This document shows positions 10,163-18,372 of a DNA stretch of 64,000 nt, in pieces (within the stretch, counting starts at the first letter, position 1; every line of letters begins with the position of its first letter). Source of the stretch: Pseudomonas sp. DG56-2 (GTDB lineage: Bacteria; Pseudomonadota; Gammaproteobacteria; Pseudomonadales; Pseudomonadaceae). The notes under the pieces are model-generated. The model made no database searches. It saw nothing but the letters and a program-made list of their open reading frames with translations, and was not told the DNA's origin. The position numbers and the translations under genes were made by a program. Where the stretch lies: NCBI RefSeq assembly GCF_004803755.1, contig NZ_CP032311.1, positions 556,501-620,500 on the forward strand, in the 5' to 3' direction.

Positions 10163-10981
10163 ATGAGCGAAAATCTCGGCATCAACCTGAAACTGGCCTG
10201 CAGTCACTACCGCTCTATCTCGGAGGTTTGCCGTCAGCTTTCGATCAACAGGGCGCAGTTCAACAAGTACCTGAGCGGCCAAAGCCAGCCGACGCCCTTC
10301 AACCTCAAGCGCATCGGTGATTTCTTCGGTGTGGAGGGTTACGAGCTGGGCCTGCCACCTGAGCAGTTCGCGCGCTTGATTGGGGTGCGCAATCCAGCCA
10401 CCGTCACCGCAACCCAGGAAGACCCGCTGAGCGAACTGTTGCGGCCGTTGCGCGAGCAAAGTGGCAATCTGTCGCGCTATTGCGGTTACTACTTCGAATA
10501 CTCCAATTGCATGTCGGTGCCAGGCTCGATCCTGCTGTCGCTGGTACATTTGCGTGAGGAGCGAGGCACGTTCCTGTTCGAGCGCCAGGAGCGTCAGGAG
10601 CGCTCCAGCAGCACCGATGTGCAGGCCGAAGACTGGGTGCGTTGTCGTTATCTGGGCGCGGCATTCCAGTTGCAGGACCGCCTGTTTCTCATGGATTACG
10701 AGTCGCTGACCGTAAACGAGATGAGCCAGACCATCCTGATTCCCAGCTTCAAAAGTCGCATCACGCGCCTGAACGGCTTGAAGACTGGTGTTTCCAGCGG
10801 CGATCGGCGAACCCCGGCCTGTACCCGGGTCGTCTGGGAATTTCTCGGTACGCAGATCAACCGCATCAACGCGTATCGCCAGGTGAAGCTGTACCGTCCT
10901 GACGATCCGCGTATCGATGATGATGTGCGTGAGCGCCTCAGTGTCGGGCCGATCAGCAATGGCCTGTTCGAGATCGAGTGA
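10163..10981 (+). CDS. Helix-turn-helix transcriptional regulator
   Basis: About 272-residue protein with an N-terminal HTH (segment ISEVCRQLSINRAQFNKYLS, then a conserved LKRIGDFFGVEGYEL) and a long C-terminal domain of unknown ligand. The likely start is the ATG at 10163 (MSENLGINLKL); an ATG at 10154 is equally placed for a ribosome site, and the frame runs open to 10052. It is transcribed away from the AGCS-asparaginase operon, with repeats in the shared upstream region, so control of that operon or of itself is inferred. I do not recognise a characterised homologue. Confidence 0.75.
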   Translation: MSENLGINLKLACSHYRSISEVCRQLSINRAQFNKYLSGQSQPTPFNLKRIGDFFGVEGYELGLPPEQFARLIGVRNPATVTATQEDPLSELLRPLREQSGNLSRYCGYYFEYSNCMSVPGSILLSLVHLREERGTFLFERQERQERSSSTDVQAEDWVRCRYLGAAFQLQDRLFLMDYESLTVNEMSQTILIPSFKSRITRLNGLKTGVSSGDRRTPACTRVVWEFLGTQINRINAYRQVKLYRPDDPRIDDDVRERLSVGPISNGLFEIE

Positions 10982-11824
10982 TCATGCGGCGCCGATGAAC
11001 TCGGCGATTGTCTGAGCCACCTGATCCGCGACCATCGGTGTGCTGCGTAAATGTGCGGCAATCCCGTGATCGCAGTTCGACAGTAACAGGCATTCCAGAT
11101 GCGGTGGAGGCACTGACTTGAGCAACGTGCGGGTAACTTCTTCCGGTATAGGGCTGTAGCGTTGAGCGCCGGCCAGCCACTGGGTTCCTGCCGAAGTACC
11201 GGCGCCTTGTCCGAATGTTTGAGAGTTCAGTCCGTCGAATTCACCCATCACCAGCAGCACCCGTCCCTGGAAACGGCGTAGAAACTCGAAGCTGTCGCAA
11301 TCGAGAAAACCGTAGGGCTTGCTAATGGCCGCCTTGAATGCAGGGCCGAAAGGGGCGTCATGCGCACTGTCCGGATAGACGGCTGGGCAGATCAGCACCA
11401 GTTTATCCACAGCGGCTTGCTGTGCTGCCAGCTTCAAGGCGATCGAGGCCCCGAGGCTGTGACCAATGATGGTCTGGCAGCGCGCAGCGATATGACGATG
11501 GAAACGCAGCGCTTCTTCACGGTTGGTAAGCAACGAAGGTTTGCCCGCCCCCGGCTCGCTGGCAACGCTGTGACCGGACAGATTGGCGGTCAGCGAGCCG
11601 ATACCCATTGCCTGTAACCGATACAGCAAAGGGTTGAGCCGGGTGAAATCCGATTGTGCGCCACCGACGACGAATAGCGGCGGGGCCCGCTCGACCTCGG
11701 GCAGCAACAGTCGAGCCTGTTGCTGATAGTGATCGAAGTGTTCGGTGATGAAGTGTTCCGCGCCGGGGCTGGGCTCATTGAATTGCCAGGTAGAGCGTTG
11801 TTTCGAAGCTGCTTCAAGTTCCAT
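10982..11824 (-). CDS. Alpha/beta hydrolase
   Basis: About 280-residue alpha/beta-fold hydrolase. The nucleophile elbow GHSLGAS, the oxyanion-region VVGGAQSDF and a C-terminal histidine segment (NCDHGIAAHLRS) are visible. ATG at 11824 is preferred because AAGG lies eight bases upstream; a GTG six bases earlier is possible. No signal peptide, so cytoplasmic. The substrate cannot be told from sequence. Its stop codon abuts that of the convergent HTH gene at 10981 with no intergenic space. Confidence 0.8.
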   Translation of the reverse strand: MELEAASKQRSTWQFNEPSPGAEHFITEHFDHYQQQARLLLPEVERAPPLFVVGGAQSDFTRLNPLLYRLQAMGIGSLTANLSGHSVASEPGAGKPSLLTNREEALRFHRHIAARCQTIIGHSLGASIALKLAAQQAAVDKLVLICPAVYPDSAHDAPFGPAFKAAISKPYGFLDCDSFEFLRRFQGRVLLVMGEFDGLNSQTFGQGAGTSAGTQWLAGAQRYSPIPEEVTRTLLKSVPPPHLECLLLSNCDHGIAAHLRSTPMVADQVAQTIAEFIGAA

Positions 11825-12021
11825 GGACACCGCCTTGAGAAGCGAAGAATGCGCGTATCTGGCCGATTATATGCCGTTTGCCGATTCGTGTCGGCGACAA
11901 CACAATGCCTGGAAATCGGCACGTAAACGCTGTGTAACCTAGGCTGGCGTTGGACTTCCCTTGCCGGAGAACGCAAAATGTGTCCTTTATCTCAATCACT
12001 TTGCTCGGATCTGCTGACTCT

Positions 12022-12906
12022 ATGCGAATGCGCCTGATGCTGTTGGGTGGTGGAAATGCCCTCGGGCAAGCGCTGATTCGACTCGGGGCCGAGGAAGATA
12101 TCGGCTTTCTGGCACCGCGTCCGCCAGAGAACGGCTGGGACCCGGCCAGCTTGACCCAGTTGCTGGATGACACCCGCCCCGACGCGTTGGTGAATCTGGC
12201 TTATTACTTTGACTGGTTTCAGGCTGAGTCGGTCAGCGAAAAGCGCTTGGCTCAGCAAGAGCGTTCGGTGGAGCGCCTGGCGGAACTGTGCCAGCACCAC
12301 AACATAATTCTGATCCAGCCTTCGAGCTACCGGGTTTTCGATGGCTCGCGCGCCACAGCCTACAGCGAAAAAGATGAACCGCTGCCTTTGGGCCTGCGTG
12401 GCCAGGCGTTGTGGCGAATCGAGCAAAGCGTGCGCTCCACCTGCCCGCAGCACGTGTTGTTGCGCTTTGGCTGGTTGCTCGACGAAAGTATCGACGGCGT
12501 GCTCGGGCGCTTTTTGACCCGCGCCGAACAGCCTCAGGAGTTGCAGTTGGCCGATGACCGTCGAGGCAATCCAACGCCGGTGGACGATGCCGCGCGGGTC
12601 ATTCTCTCGGTGCTCAAGCAACTCGATTGCGCGGCGCCGTTGTGGGGCACGTACCATTACGCCGGCAACGAAGCGACCACACCGCTGGTGCTGGGCCAGG
12701 CTATCCTCTCCGAGGCGGCGCAACTGCACAAACTGGCCGTTACCGCGCCTACCGCGCAGGCCCATGCAGCACGTCCGGATGCCAGCGATGAGCCGCAACA
12801 CGCAGTGCTGGCCTGCAAGAAAATCCTGCATACCTTCGGTATCAAGCCTCGAGCCTGGCGCTCGGGTTTGCCGCCTTTACTGGATCGATTCTATCGAAAT
12901 GGCTGA
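12022..12906 (+). CDS. RmlD-like NAD(P)-dependent sugar-nucleotide reductase family protein
   Basis: About 294-residue Rossmann-fold protein of the extended SDR type resembling dTDP-4-dehydrorhamnose reductase (RmlD). The N-terminus MRMRLMLLGGGNALGQAL carries a glycine-rich dinucleotide site, and the segment PDALVNLAYYFDWFQAE matches the RmlD pattern of that region. The classical YxxxK is not obvious; HNIILIQPSSYRVFDGS is where the active-site serine block would be, so activity is uncertain. ATG at 12022 or 12028 may be the start. The gene overlaps the epimerase gene by eight bases, indicating coupled translation and related functions in nucleotide-sugar metabolism. Confidence 0.72.
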   Translation: MRMRLMLLGGGNALGQALIRLGAEEDIGFLAPRPPENGWDPASLTQLLDDTRPDALVNLAYYFDWFQAESVSEKRLAQQERSVERLAELCQHHNIILIQPSSYRVFDGSRATAYSEKDEPLPLGLRGQALWRIEQSVRSTCPQHVLLRFGWLLDESIDGVLGRFLTRAEQPQELQLADDRRGNPTPVDDAARVILSVLKQLDCAAPLWGTYHYAGNEATTPLVLGQAILSEAAQLHKLAVTAPTAQAHAARPDASDEPQHAVLACKKILHTFGIKPRAWRSGLPPLLDRFYRNG

Positions 12907-13828
12907 TTCTCCAATTCTGATCACCGGTGGCGCGGGTTTCATCGGTTCTCACCTGAGTGATGCATTGCTGGAGCAAGGCTACGCGGTGCGCATCCTCGAC
13001 GACTTGTCGACTGGCAAACCTGGCAACCTGCAAATGGACAACCCCAAGCTTGAGCTGATCGAAGGCGATGTTGCCGACGGCGAGCTGGTCAAGCGGGCGG
13101 CACTGGGATGTCAGGCAGTGGTTCACCTGGCGGCCGTTGCCTCGGTGCAAGCCTCGGTGGATGACCCGGTTAAAACCCATCAAAGCAATTTCATCGGCAC
13201 GTTGAATGTATGCGAGGCCATGCGCCTCAATGGCATCAAACGGGTGCTATTTGCCTCGAGCGCGGCTGTCTACGGTAACAATGGCGAAGGTCTGGCTATC
13301 GAAGAGGACGCACCCAAGGCACCGCTTACGCCTTATGCGGTAGATAAACTGGCCAGCGAGCAATACCTGGATTTCTATCGTCGCCAGCATGGTCTGGAAC
13401 CGGTGGTGTTCCGCTTCTTCAACATTTTCGGACCACGCCAGGACCCTTCCTCGCCGTATTCGGGAGTGATCAGTATTTTCTGCGAGCGGGCGCTCAGCGG
13501 GCAGCCGATCACACTGTTCGGGGACGGCGAGCAGACCCGGGATTTCCTCTACGTCGGCGATCTGGTCAACGTAATGGTTCAGGCCCTGGAGCAGGCGCAG
13601 GTCGAGGACGGGGCGGTCAACATCGGTTTGAACCAGGCCACCTCGCTTAACCAGTTGCTGGCGGCGCTGAAATCGGTGGTGGGCGATCTGCCAAGCATCA
13701 CTTATGGGCCGGCCCGTTCTGGCGATATCCGCCATTCGCGTGCGAACAACCAGCGTTTGCTGGCTCGCTTCAACTTTCCAGAGCCGACATCGATTGCCCA
13801 AGGGTTGGCACGACTGTTGGGGCGCTAG
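12899..13828 (+). CDS. NAD-dependent epimerase/dehydratase, UDP-glucose 4-epimerase type
   Basis: 309-residue extended SDR enzyme. The NAD site GGAGFIG (residues 10-16), the serine block LFASSAAVYG and the catalytic pair Tyr146/Lys150 (YAVDK) are all present, followed by RFFNIFGPRQDP and the family motif GDGEQTRDFLYVGD. Length and motifs match GalE-like and UDP-GlcNAc epimerases; the exact sugar cannot be told. The ATG lies inside the end of the preceding RmlD-like gene. A REP palindrome follows the stop and separates it from the convergent OmpW gene. Confidence 0.85.
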   Translation: MADSPILITGGAGFIGSHLSDALLEQGYAVRILDDLSTGKPGNLQMDNPKLELIEGDVADGELVKRAALGCQAVVHLAAVASVQASVDDPVKTHQSNFIGTLNVCEAMRLNGIKRVLFASSAAVYGNNGEGLAIEEDAPKAPLTPYAVDKLASEQYLDFYRRQHGLEPVVFRFFNIFGPRQDPSSPYSGVISIFCERALSGQPITLFGDGEQTRDFLYVGDLVNVMVQALEQAQVEDGAVNIGLNQATSLNQLLAALKSVVGDLPSITYGPARSGDIRHSRANNQRLLARFNFPEPTSIAQGLARLLGR

Positions 13829-13838
13829 AGCCGGAATG

Positions 13839-13905
13839 CATCGCGGGGCAAGGCCGCTTCCACAAGACCAGGAGATCTTTGTGAAAGCGGCCTTGCCCCG
13901 CGATG
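13839..13905. repeat. REP-type palindrome, likely shared terminator
   Basis: Perfect 21-base inverted repeat (13839-13859 and 13885-13905) with a 25-base loop, lying between the convergent epimerase and OmpW-family genes. It is a pair of pseudomonad-type REP units (GCGGGGCAAGGCCGC) facing each other, and would form a strong hairpin in either transcript. Confidence 0.88.
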
Positions 13906-13921
13906 TGTATCAAACGCTAAA

Positions 13922-14605
13922 TCAGAACTTGTAACCTACACCTACCATGTAGACCCATGGATCGACATCTACGTCGACCTTGGTCTTGCCGACGCCCAGG
14001 GCGCTCGGACCGTCGATGGTTGCCTTGGTGTCGATGTCCACGTACCAGACCGCGGCGTTGACCAGGAAGTGCTCGTTGATCATGTAGTCCATGCCCAACT
14101 GACCCGCCAGACCGACCGAGTCTTTCAGCTTCAGGTTGCTGAAGCCTTGAGCCTTGCGGTTGCTGCTCAGGTCTTCGTCAAAGAACATGGTGTAGTTCAG
14201 ACCGATACCCGCGTAAGGCTGGAACTTGGAAGAAGGTTCCATCGGGTAGTACTGCAGCGACAAGGTCGGTGGCAGTTGTTTGATGTCGCCCAGCTTGCCA
14301 TCCAGGCCTGCGCCCAGACCTTTTACACCTACGGTGTGTTGAAACGGAGTGGCCGCCAGCAGTTCCAAGCCGATGTGGTCGGTCAGCATGTAGGCGAAGG
14401 CCAGGCCCAGTTGGGTGTCGCTATCCAGCGTCGCTTTGGTGCCAGAGACCTTGGTGCCGTCGAGCTTGATGTCACCGCTGTTTTCGTTGGGAGCAGTGGT
14501 GATTGCGCCGGCACGCAAAATGAAGTCACCCGCCTGGTGGGCGTGAGCAACAGGGGCTGCGAGCGCCAAGGTAATGAGCGAGGCGCTGAGCAAGGTCTTG
14601 TTCAT
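13922..14605 (-). CDS. OmpW/OprG-family outer membrane protein
   Basis: 227-residue precursor of an eight-stranded beta-barrel of the OmpW family (OprG in P. aeruginosa), which allows passage of small hydrophobic molecules across the outer membrane. The signal peptide MNKTLLSASLITLALAAPV ends before AHAHQAG. Alternating beta strands, PYAGIGLNYTMFF and the terminal aromatic residue (VGVGYKF) are typical. The ATG at 14605 has GGGAGC upstream; an open extension to 14644 is ignored. An Anr/Fnr-type box lies upstream at 14671-14684, matching the oxygen control known for OprG. Confidence 0.92.
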   Translation of the reverse strand: MNKTLLSASLITLALAAPVAHAHQAGDFILRAGAITTAPNENSGDIKLDGTKVSGTKATLDSDTQLGLAFAYMLTDHIGLELLAATPFQHTVGVKGLGAGLDGKLGDIKQLPPTLSLQYYPMEPSSKFQPYAGIGLNYTMFFDEDLSSNRKAQGFSNLKLKDSVGLAGQLGMDYMINEHFLVNAAVWYVDIDTKATIDGPSALGVGKTKVDVDVDPWVYMVGVGYKF

Positions 14606-14643
14606 GGAAGCTCCCAAAGGACGTTTAGAATTAAGTACGACCA

Positions 14644-14684
14644 ATGGTAAAGAGCCGCGGGACTGGCAATTTGACCCAGCTCAA
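14644..14684 (-). promoter_or_regulatory. Anr/Fnr-type box and -10 element of the OmpW/OprG gene
   Basis: TTGACCCAGCTCAA at 14671-14684 has both half-site cores (TTGA-N6-TCAA) of the Anr/Fnr consensus. A possible -10 element, TACCAT, reads on the minus strand at 14649-14644. With transcription starting near 14636 the box would be centred at about -41.5, the class II activator position. Oxygen-limited induction of OprG by ANR is known in P. aeruginosa; here it is inferred. Confidence 0.6.
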
Positions 14685-14715
14685 TGAAAGCGTAGAAGCC
14701 GAAGTTGCTGGGTGA

Positions 14716-15231
14716 TCATTGCAGTTCGTATGCGTAGATCTTTTCTGCCTCCATTTGATAACCGGCATCGGCTAACTCACTGCTGGTGTTTTTTACCTGC
14801 ATGCGGCCTTCGATCCAGTAAGGCTGATAGAGGTCTTCGATCCTTACGCCCATTTCACTGACGATGTGCACGATCTGATTTGAGGGTGGTGGCGGAACAT
14901 GGATGCAGGCGCCGTAGTAAGGCACCAATAGAAACTCGGTGGTCCGACCTTCCTCGCTGACCTCCAGCGGCACGATATAGCCTGGCAACTTCACGAACTG
15001 GCCATCGAGCGCCTTGACCACCGGGGCGTTTGGCGCTTGCTGAAGGGCGGCGGGCGCTGACTCGGCGGCCAGCGCATCACTCAACTGCGACAGGTCGTGA
15101 AGTGGCGCCATTTGCGGCTGGATGATCGGTGCACCCGCTGGAATCAGTTGCGGCCATTCCAGGGTGCGAGGTTCATCGGCCCACAGCGGAGTCGTTACCA
15201 GCAGCAGTATCGAAAGCAGAACGCGTGACAT
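14716..15231 (-). CDS. DUF3299-family exported protein
   Basis: 171-residue protein with an N-terminal signal peptide (MSRVLLSILLLVTTPLWA). The mature part carries the DUF3299 pattern FLLVPYYGACIHVPPPPSNQ, whose cysteine and histidine look suited to metal or cofactor contact, and a preceding GYIVPLE segment. It is the last gene of the DUF2796-ABC-DUF3299 operon behind a Zur-type box, so a role in zinc-limited growth is inferred. Start at ATG 15231; a longer open frame to 15348 runs into the permease gene and is not used. Confidence 0.82.
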   Translation of the reverse strand: MSRVLLSILLLVTTPLWADEPRTLEWPQLIPAGAPIIQPQMAPLHDLSQLSDALAAESAPAALQQAPNAPVVKALDGQFVKLPGYIVPLEVSEEGRTTEFLLVPYYGACIHVPPPPSNQIVHIVSEMGVRIEDLYQPYWIEGRMQVKNTSSELADAGYQMEAEKIYAYELQ

Positions 15232-15239
15232 CAAGACTC

Positions 15240-16505
15240 TCACAGGTGAATGGACAGGCCATCGGCCAGCGACTGCCGATAGGCTCGCCAGGCTGGGACG
15301 CTGCCCATCAGTAAAGCGGCGCCGAGGATCAGCGCCAGCAGGTTCCATTCATGCGCACTTGGCCAGGCCAATGGCAGAAACAGTCCGTAGTTGGCTTGAA
15401 CGTAGCCCTGGGCCAGAGCGATACCGAGATACAGCAAGCCCAGCCCCGCGGCAATGCCAACCACTGCCAATGCCATCGCTTCAAGCACCAGCAGGCCCGC
15501 AATATGCCAAGGGCGAGCGCCAACCGAGCGCAGAATGGCCATCTCCCGGCGACGTTCGTTGAGGCTGGTAAGGATGGCGGTGAGCATGCCGATCAGCCCG
15601 GTCAGTACCACAAACAATGACACCACGAACAAAGCCTGCTCGGCGGTGCCCATCAGGCTCCAGAGCTCTTGCAGGGCCACACCCGGCAAAACCGCCAGCA
15701 GTGGCTCGTTGCGGTATTCATTGATTTCACGCTGCAGGCTGAAGGTAGAAATCTTGTTGTTCAGACCGAGCATGACTGCGGTTATCGCAGCGGGCGTCAG
15801 GTCCATGTTGCGCGCCTGGTCGGCGCTGATGCGGCCAGCGCCACGGGCGGGTACGCCGTTGTGCCAGTCGATGTGCATCGCCTCCATGCCGCCGAGGCTG
15901 ATGTGCAGCGTGCGGTCTACCGGGGTGCCGGTACGTTTGAGTACGCCAACGACGGTGAAGGGTTTGTCGTCATGCTTGACCAGACTGATGGCGGCTACAC
16001 CGTGAGCCAGCACCAACTTGTCACCCAGCGAATAGTGCAGGGCCTGCGCCACCTCGGCGCCCAGAACCACCTCGAACGGGTCGCTGGCGAAGGCGCGACC
16101 CTGAGCCAGTTGCAGGTGCTGCTTGCGGCCGTATTGATAATGTTCGAAGTAGCTGTCGGTGGTGCCCATCACACGGTAACCGCGATGAGAGTCACCGAGC
16201 GAAATTGGAATCGCCCATTTCACGCGTTTATCGCTGGCGTAGTGCTCGTAGCTGTCCCAGCGAATATTGTTGGTGGCATTGCCGATGCGAAACACTGAAT
16301 ACAGCAGCAGGTTCACCGACCCGGAACGAGCACCGACAATCAGGTCGGTGCCACTGATGGTGCTGGCGAAACTGGCCCGGGCTTCGGTGCGCACGCGCTC
16401 CACCGCCAGCAGCAGGCACACCGACAAGGCGATCGCAAACGCGGTGAGAAAAGCGGTGAAGCGTCGATTGGCGAGGCTCGCCAGGGCAAGACGAAGCAGG
16501 TACAT
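15240..16505 (-). CDS. FtsX/MacB-like ABC transporter permease
   Basis: 421-residue inner-membrane protein with the FtsX/MacB layout: one N-terminal helix (FLTAFAIALSVCLLLAV), a large periplasmic domain of about 230 residues, then three C-terminal helices starting near EQALFVVSLFVVLTGLIGML. The cytoplasmic coupling motif is SLNERRREMAILRSVGARP. Such permeases work in mechanotransmission or lipoprotein/substrate handling rather than classical import. The start overlaps the stop of the ATPase gene (ATGA), so the pair forms one transporter. Confidence 0.9.
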   Translation of the reverse strand: MYLLRLALASLANRRFTAFLTAFAIALSVCLLLAVERVRTEARASFASTISGTDLIVGARSGSVNLLLYSVFRIGNATNNIRWDSYEHYASDKRVKWAIPISLGDSHRGYRVMGTTDSYFEHYQYGRKQHLQLAQGRAFASDPFEVVLGAEVAQALHYSLGDKLVLAHGVAAISLVKHDDKPFTVVGVLKRTGTPVDRTLHISLGGMEAMHIDWHNGVPARGAGRISADQARNMDLTPAAITAVMLGLNNKISTFSLQREINEYRNEPLLAVLPGVALQELWSLMGTAEQALFVVSLFVVLTGLIGMLTAILTSLNERRREMAILRSVGARPWHIAGLLVLEAMALAVVGIAAGLGLLYLGIALAQGYVQANYGLFLPLAWPSAHEWNLLALILGAALLMGSVPAWRAYRQSLADGLSIHL

Positions 16506-17224
16506 CAGACCTCCAGGTCGGTGGCTGGCTGAGCTGCGCGGTTGAGGTCGGCCAGTGAGACCTGACGATCAAACAGGGTTGCCAGGCTCTGGTCATGACT
16601 GACGAACAGCAAGCTGGAGCCTGCATCGTGGCATTCGGCAAACAGCAAGCGGATGAACGCTTCGCGGGTATCAGCGTCGAGCGCCGAGGTCGGTTCGTCG
16701 GCGATTACCAGTTCCGGTTGGCCGATCAAGGCGCGGGCGGCCGCAACCCGTTGTTGTTGGCCGATGGACAGGCTGTCTGCGCGCCGCGCGAGCAAGGCCG
16801 GATCCTTCAGGCCCAGGTGCGCAAGCAGGCTGGCAGCGGCCTGATCGACACTGCCATGACGCGACGCCGCACGTTGTGCGCGGTTGCGTGAAAAACGGCA
16901 AGGCAATTCGACGTTCTCGCGCACCGAAAGAAATGGCAGCAGGTTGAATTGCTGGAAAATGTAGCCGGTGTGATCGACTCGAAAGCGGTCGCGTGCGGCC
17001 ATACTCAGCTCGCTCAAGTCCTGGCCGAGCAGACGAACGCTGCCACGGCCAGGTTGCTGTACACCGCCAAGCAGACCGAGCAGGGTGGTTTTGCCACTGC
17101 CGCTGGGGCCTTTGAGAAACAAGGATTCACCCGCCTCAAGGCGCAAGCTAGGGATATCCAGCAGGGGGGCTTGGCCCGGCCAGGCAAAGCCCAGGTCGGT
17201 CAGTTCAATCAATGCCTGGCTCAT
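16505..17224 (-). CDS. ABC transporter ATP-binding protein (LolD/MacB type)
   Basis: 239-residue ATPase with Walker A GPSGSGKTTLL, Q-loop FQQFNLLPFLSVREN, signature LSIGQQQRVAAARAL (SIGQQ in place of the usual SGGQQ), Walker B LVIADEPTSALD and the switch histidine in FVSHD. ATG 17224 (MSQALIELTDLGF) is the start; an open extension to 17290 is spurious. The gene overlaps its permease by one codon and lies fourteen bases after the DUF2796 gene. The operon is placed under a Zur-type box. Confidence 0.92.
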   Translation of the reverse strand: MSQALIELTDLGFAWPGQAPLLDIPSLRLEAGESLFLKGPSGSGKTTLLGLLGGVQQPGRGSVRLLGQDLSELSMAARDRFRVDHTGYIFQQFNLLPFLSVRENVELPCRFSRNRAQRAASRHGSVDQAAASLLAHLGLKDPALLARRADSLSIGQQQRVAAARALIGQPELVIADEPTSALDADTREAFIRLLFAECHDAGSSLLFVSHDQSLATLFDRQVSLADLNRAAQPATDLEV

Positions 17225-17237
17225 AGCAAAGGGGCTT

Positions 17238-17807
17238 TTACAAAGGAATTGAGGCGTTGGCTGCAGTGGCTTCGATGCCTTGCTGGCCATTGGGTCCGAT
17301 CAGTTGTACCTGAATTTTCTGGGTGGCGGGGAACGCCTTGAACAGAGGGCTCAAGTCCAGCTTGCCGAGCTGCTCGGGTTTGTCGCAGTCAAACCTGTAG
17401 TGAGCGTGGATCTCGCTGTGGTCATGGTGATCTTTAGCGGCCTCTGGCGTGTCGCCAAACAATGGGCTTTCCAGGTCCCGGTCTGCTTCGCTGCAATTGG
17501 CCGCTTTATCCACAGTGAACAGCGCAAGCGGTTTTTCCAGTTGTGCGCGCACGGCGGCAACCTTGGCTTTGTCACTGTCGCTGCTGGCGGCATGCTCGAA
17601 GCCGACCAGATTCATGGCCGGGCTCTCCAGCTCCAGCTCCAGCGACTTGCCATCGAGTGCAACATTGAGACGGGCAACGCCGTGCTCATGGGCGCCAAGG
17701 CTGCCATGGGCGTGATCATGATCATGATCATGGTCGTGATCCTCGTGGGCTTGAGCAACGGCCAGAGGCAACAAGGCGAACGGCAACGCAAGGAACAGGC
17801 GACGCAT
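17238..17807 (-). CDS. DUF2796-family histidine-rich exported protein
   Basis: 189-residue protein with a signal peptide (MRRLFLALPFALLPLAVAQA) and, just after cleavage, a run of alternating His and Asp (HEDHDHDHDHDHAH) likely to bind zinc. More histidines follow in HDHSEIHAHYRFDC. The family occurs with zinc-related ABC genes and is thought to handle periplasmic zinc. First gene of the four-gene operon ending at 14716, with a Zur-type box 36 bases upstream of its ATG. The homologous P. aeruginosa operon PA4063-PA4066 is induced by zinc starvation. Confidence 0.87.
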   Translation of the reverse strand: MRRLFLALPFALLPLAVAQAHEDHDHDHDHDHAHGSLGAHEHGVARLNVALDGKSLELELESPAMNLVGFEHAASSDSDKAKVAAVRAQLEKPLALFTVDKAANCSEADRDLESPLFGDTPEAAKDHHDHSEIHAHYRFDCDKPEQLGKLDLSPLFKAFPATQKIQVQLIGPNGQQGIEATAANASIPL

Positions 17808-17842
17808 GGGCAAGACTCCAGGAGGGCGCAAGAGATTGTTTG

Positions 17843-17858
17843 GTTATGTTATAACAAC
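17843..17858. promoter_or_regulatory. Zur-type zinc-uptake regulator box
   Basis: GTTATGTTATAACAAC is a near-palindrome whose core TGTTATAACA (17847-17856) is perfectly symmetric and matches the gammaproteobacterial Zur consensus. It lies 36 bases upstream of the DUF2796 start and could also shade the divergent gene at 17942. Repression by zinc-loaded Zur is inferred. Confidence 0.75.
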
Positions 17859-17941
17859 TTGTTGCGCCGATACCAGTCTGCTTGGCGACAGATCTTTAGC
17901 ATGGGAGCATGGTGCCCATCACTGAAGCAGAGGAAACGACC

Positions 17942-18289
17942 GTGCGAATTCGTGGACATATCGGCGACTGGCCGGTGGATTTGACCCTGGAGCTGGACCC
18001 TGCGGAGTGGGCACAGCTGGGTGGGCAGCTTACTGCAGCAGCACCGCAAGAGGCGCCAGCGACAGTCTCCACAATGGCAAGCAGCAGGCCGGATGACGCT
18101 CTTTGGCAAGCCGCTCGGGAAGTGCTGCGCAATGCCGGGCAGCTCAATGGACCTGAGTTGCTTGAGCATTTGGAGGGTTTGGCGGGCAATACCGCTGCCG
18201 GTAAGCGGTTACTGGTGCGTCTGCGCCACAGCGCCGAGGTGAAAGTTGAAAGCGGGGTGGATGCGCCGATCTATCTCTGGCTGGGTTGA
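17942..18289 (+). CDS. Conserved hypothetical protein
   Basis: About 115 residues. The GTG at 17942 is preferred because AGAGGAAA lies at proper spacing and the protein then begins VRIRGHIGDWPVDLTLEL; an ATG at 17909 would add eleven residues. Two parts are visible: a beta-rich N-terminus and a helical C-terminus (DDALWQAAREVLRNAG onward) ending in the sequence IYLWLG. There is no signal peptide or membrane segment. It is divergent from the zinc operon. No function can be assigned. Confidence 0.6.
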   Translation: MRIRGHIGDWPVDLTLELDPAEWAQLGGQLTAAAPQEAPATVSTMASSRPDDALWQAAREVLRNAGQLNGPELLEHLEGLAGNTAAGKRLLVRLRHSAEVKVESGVDAPIYLWLG

Positions 18290-18372
18290 CTCCAAGGGCT
18301 GAGCTGCGCCTGAGTTCACAGCCAGCGGGGCCAGGCTAAACAAGCCACCTGCCCCCGCCAGTCGTCGAGCAA

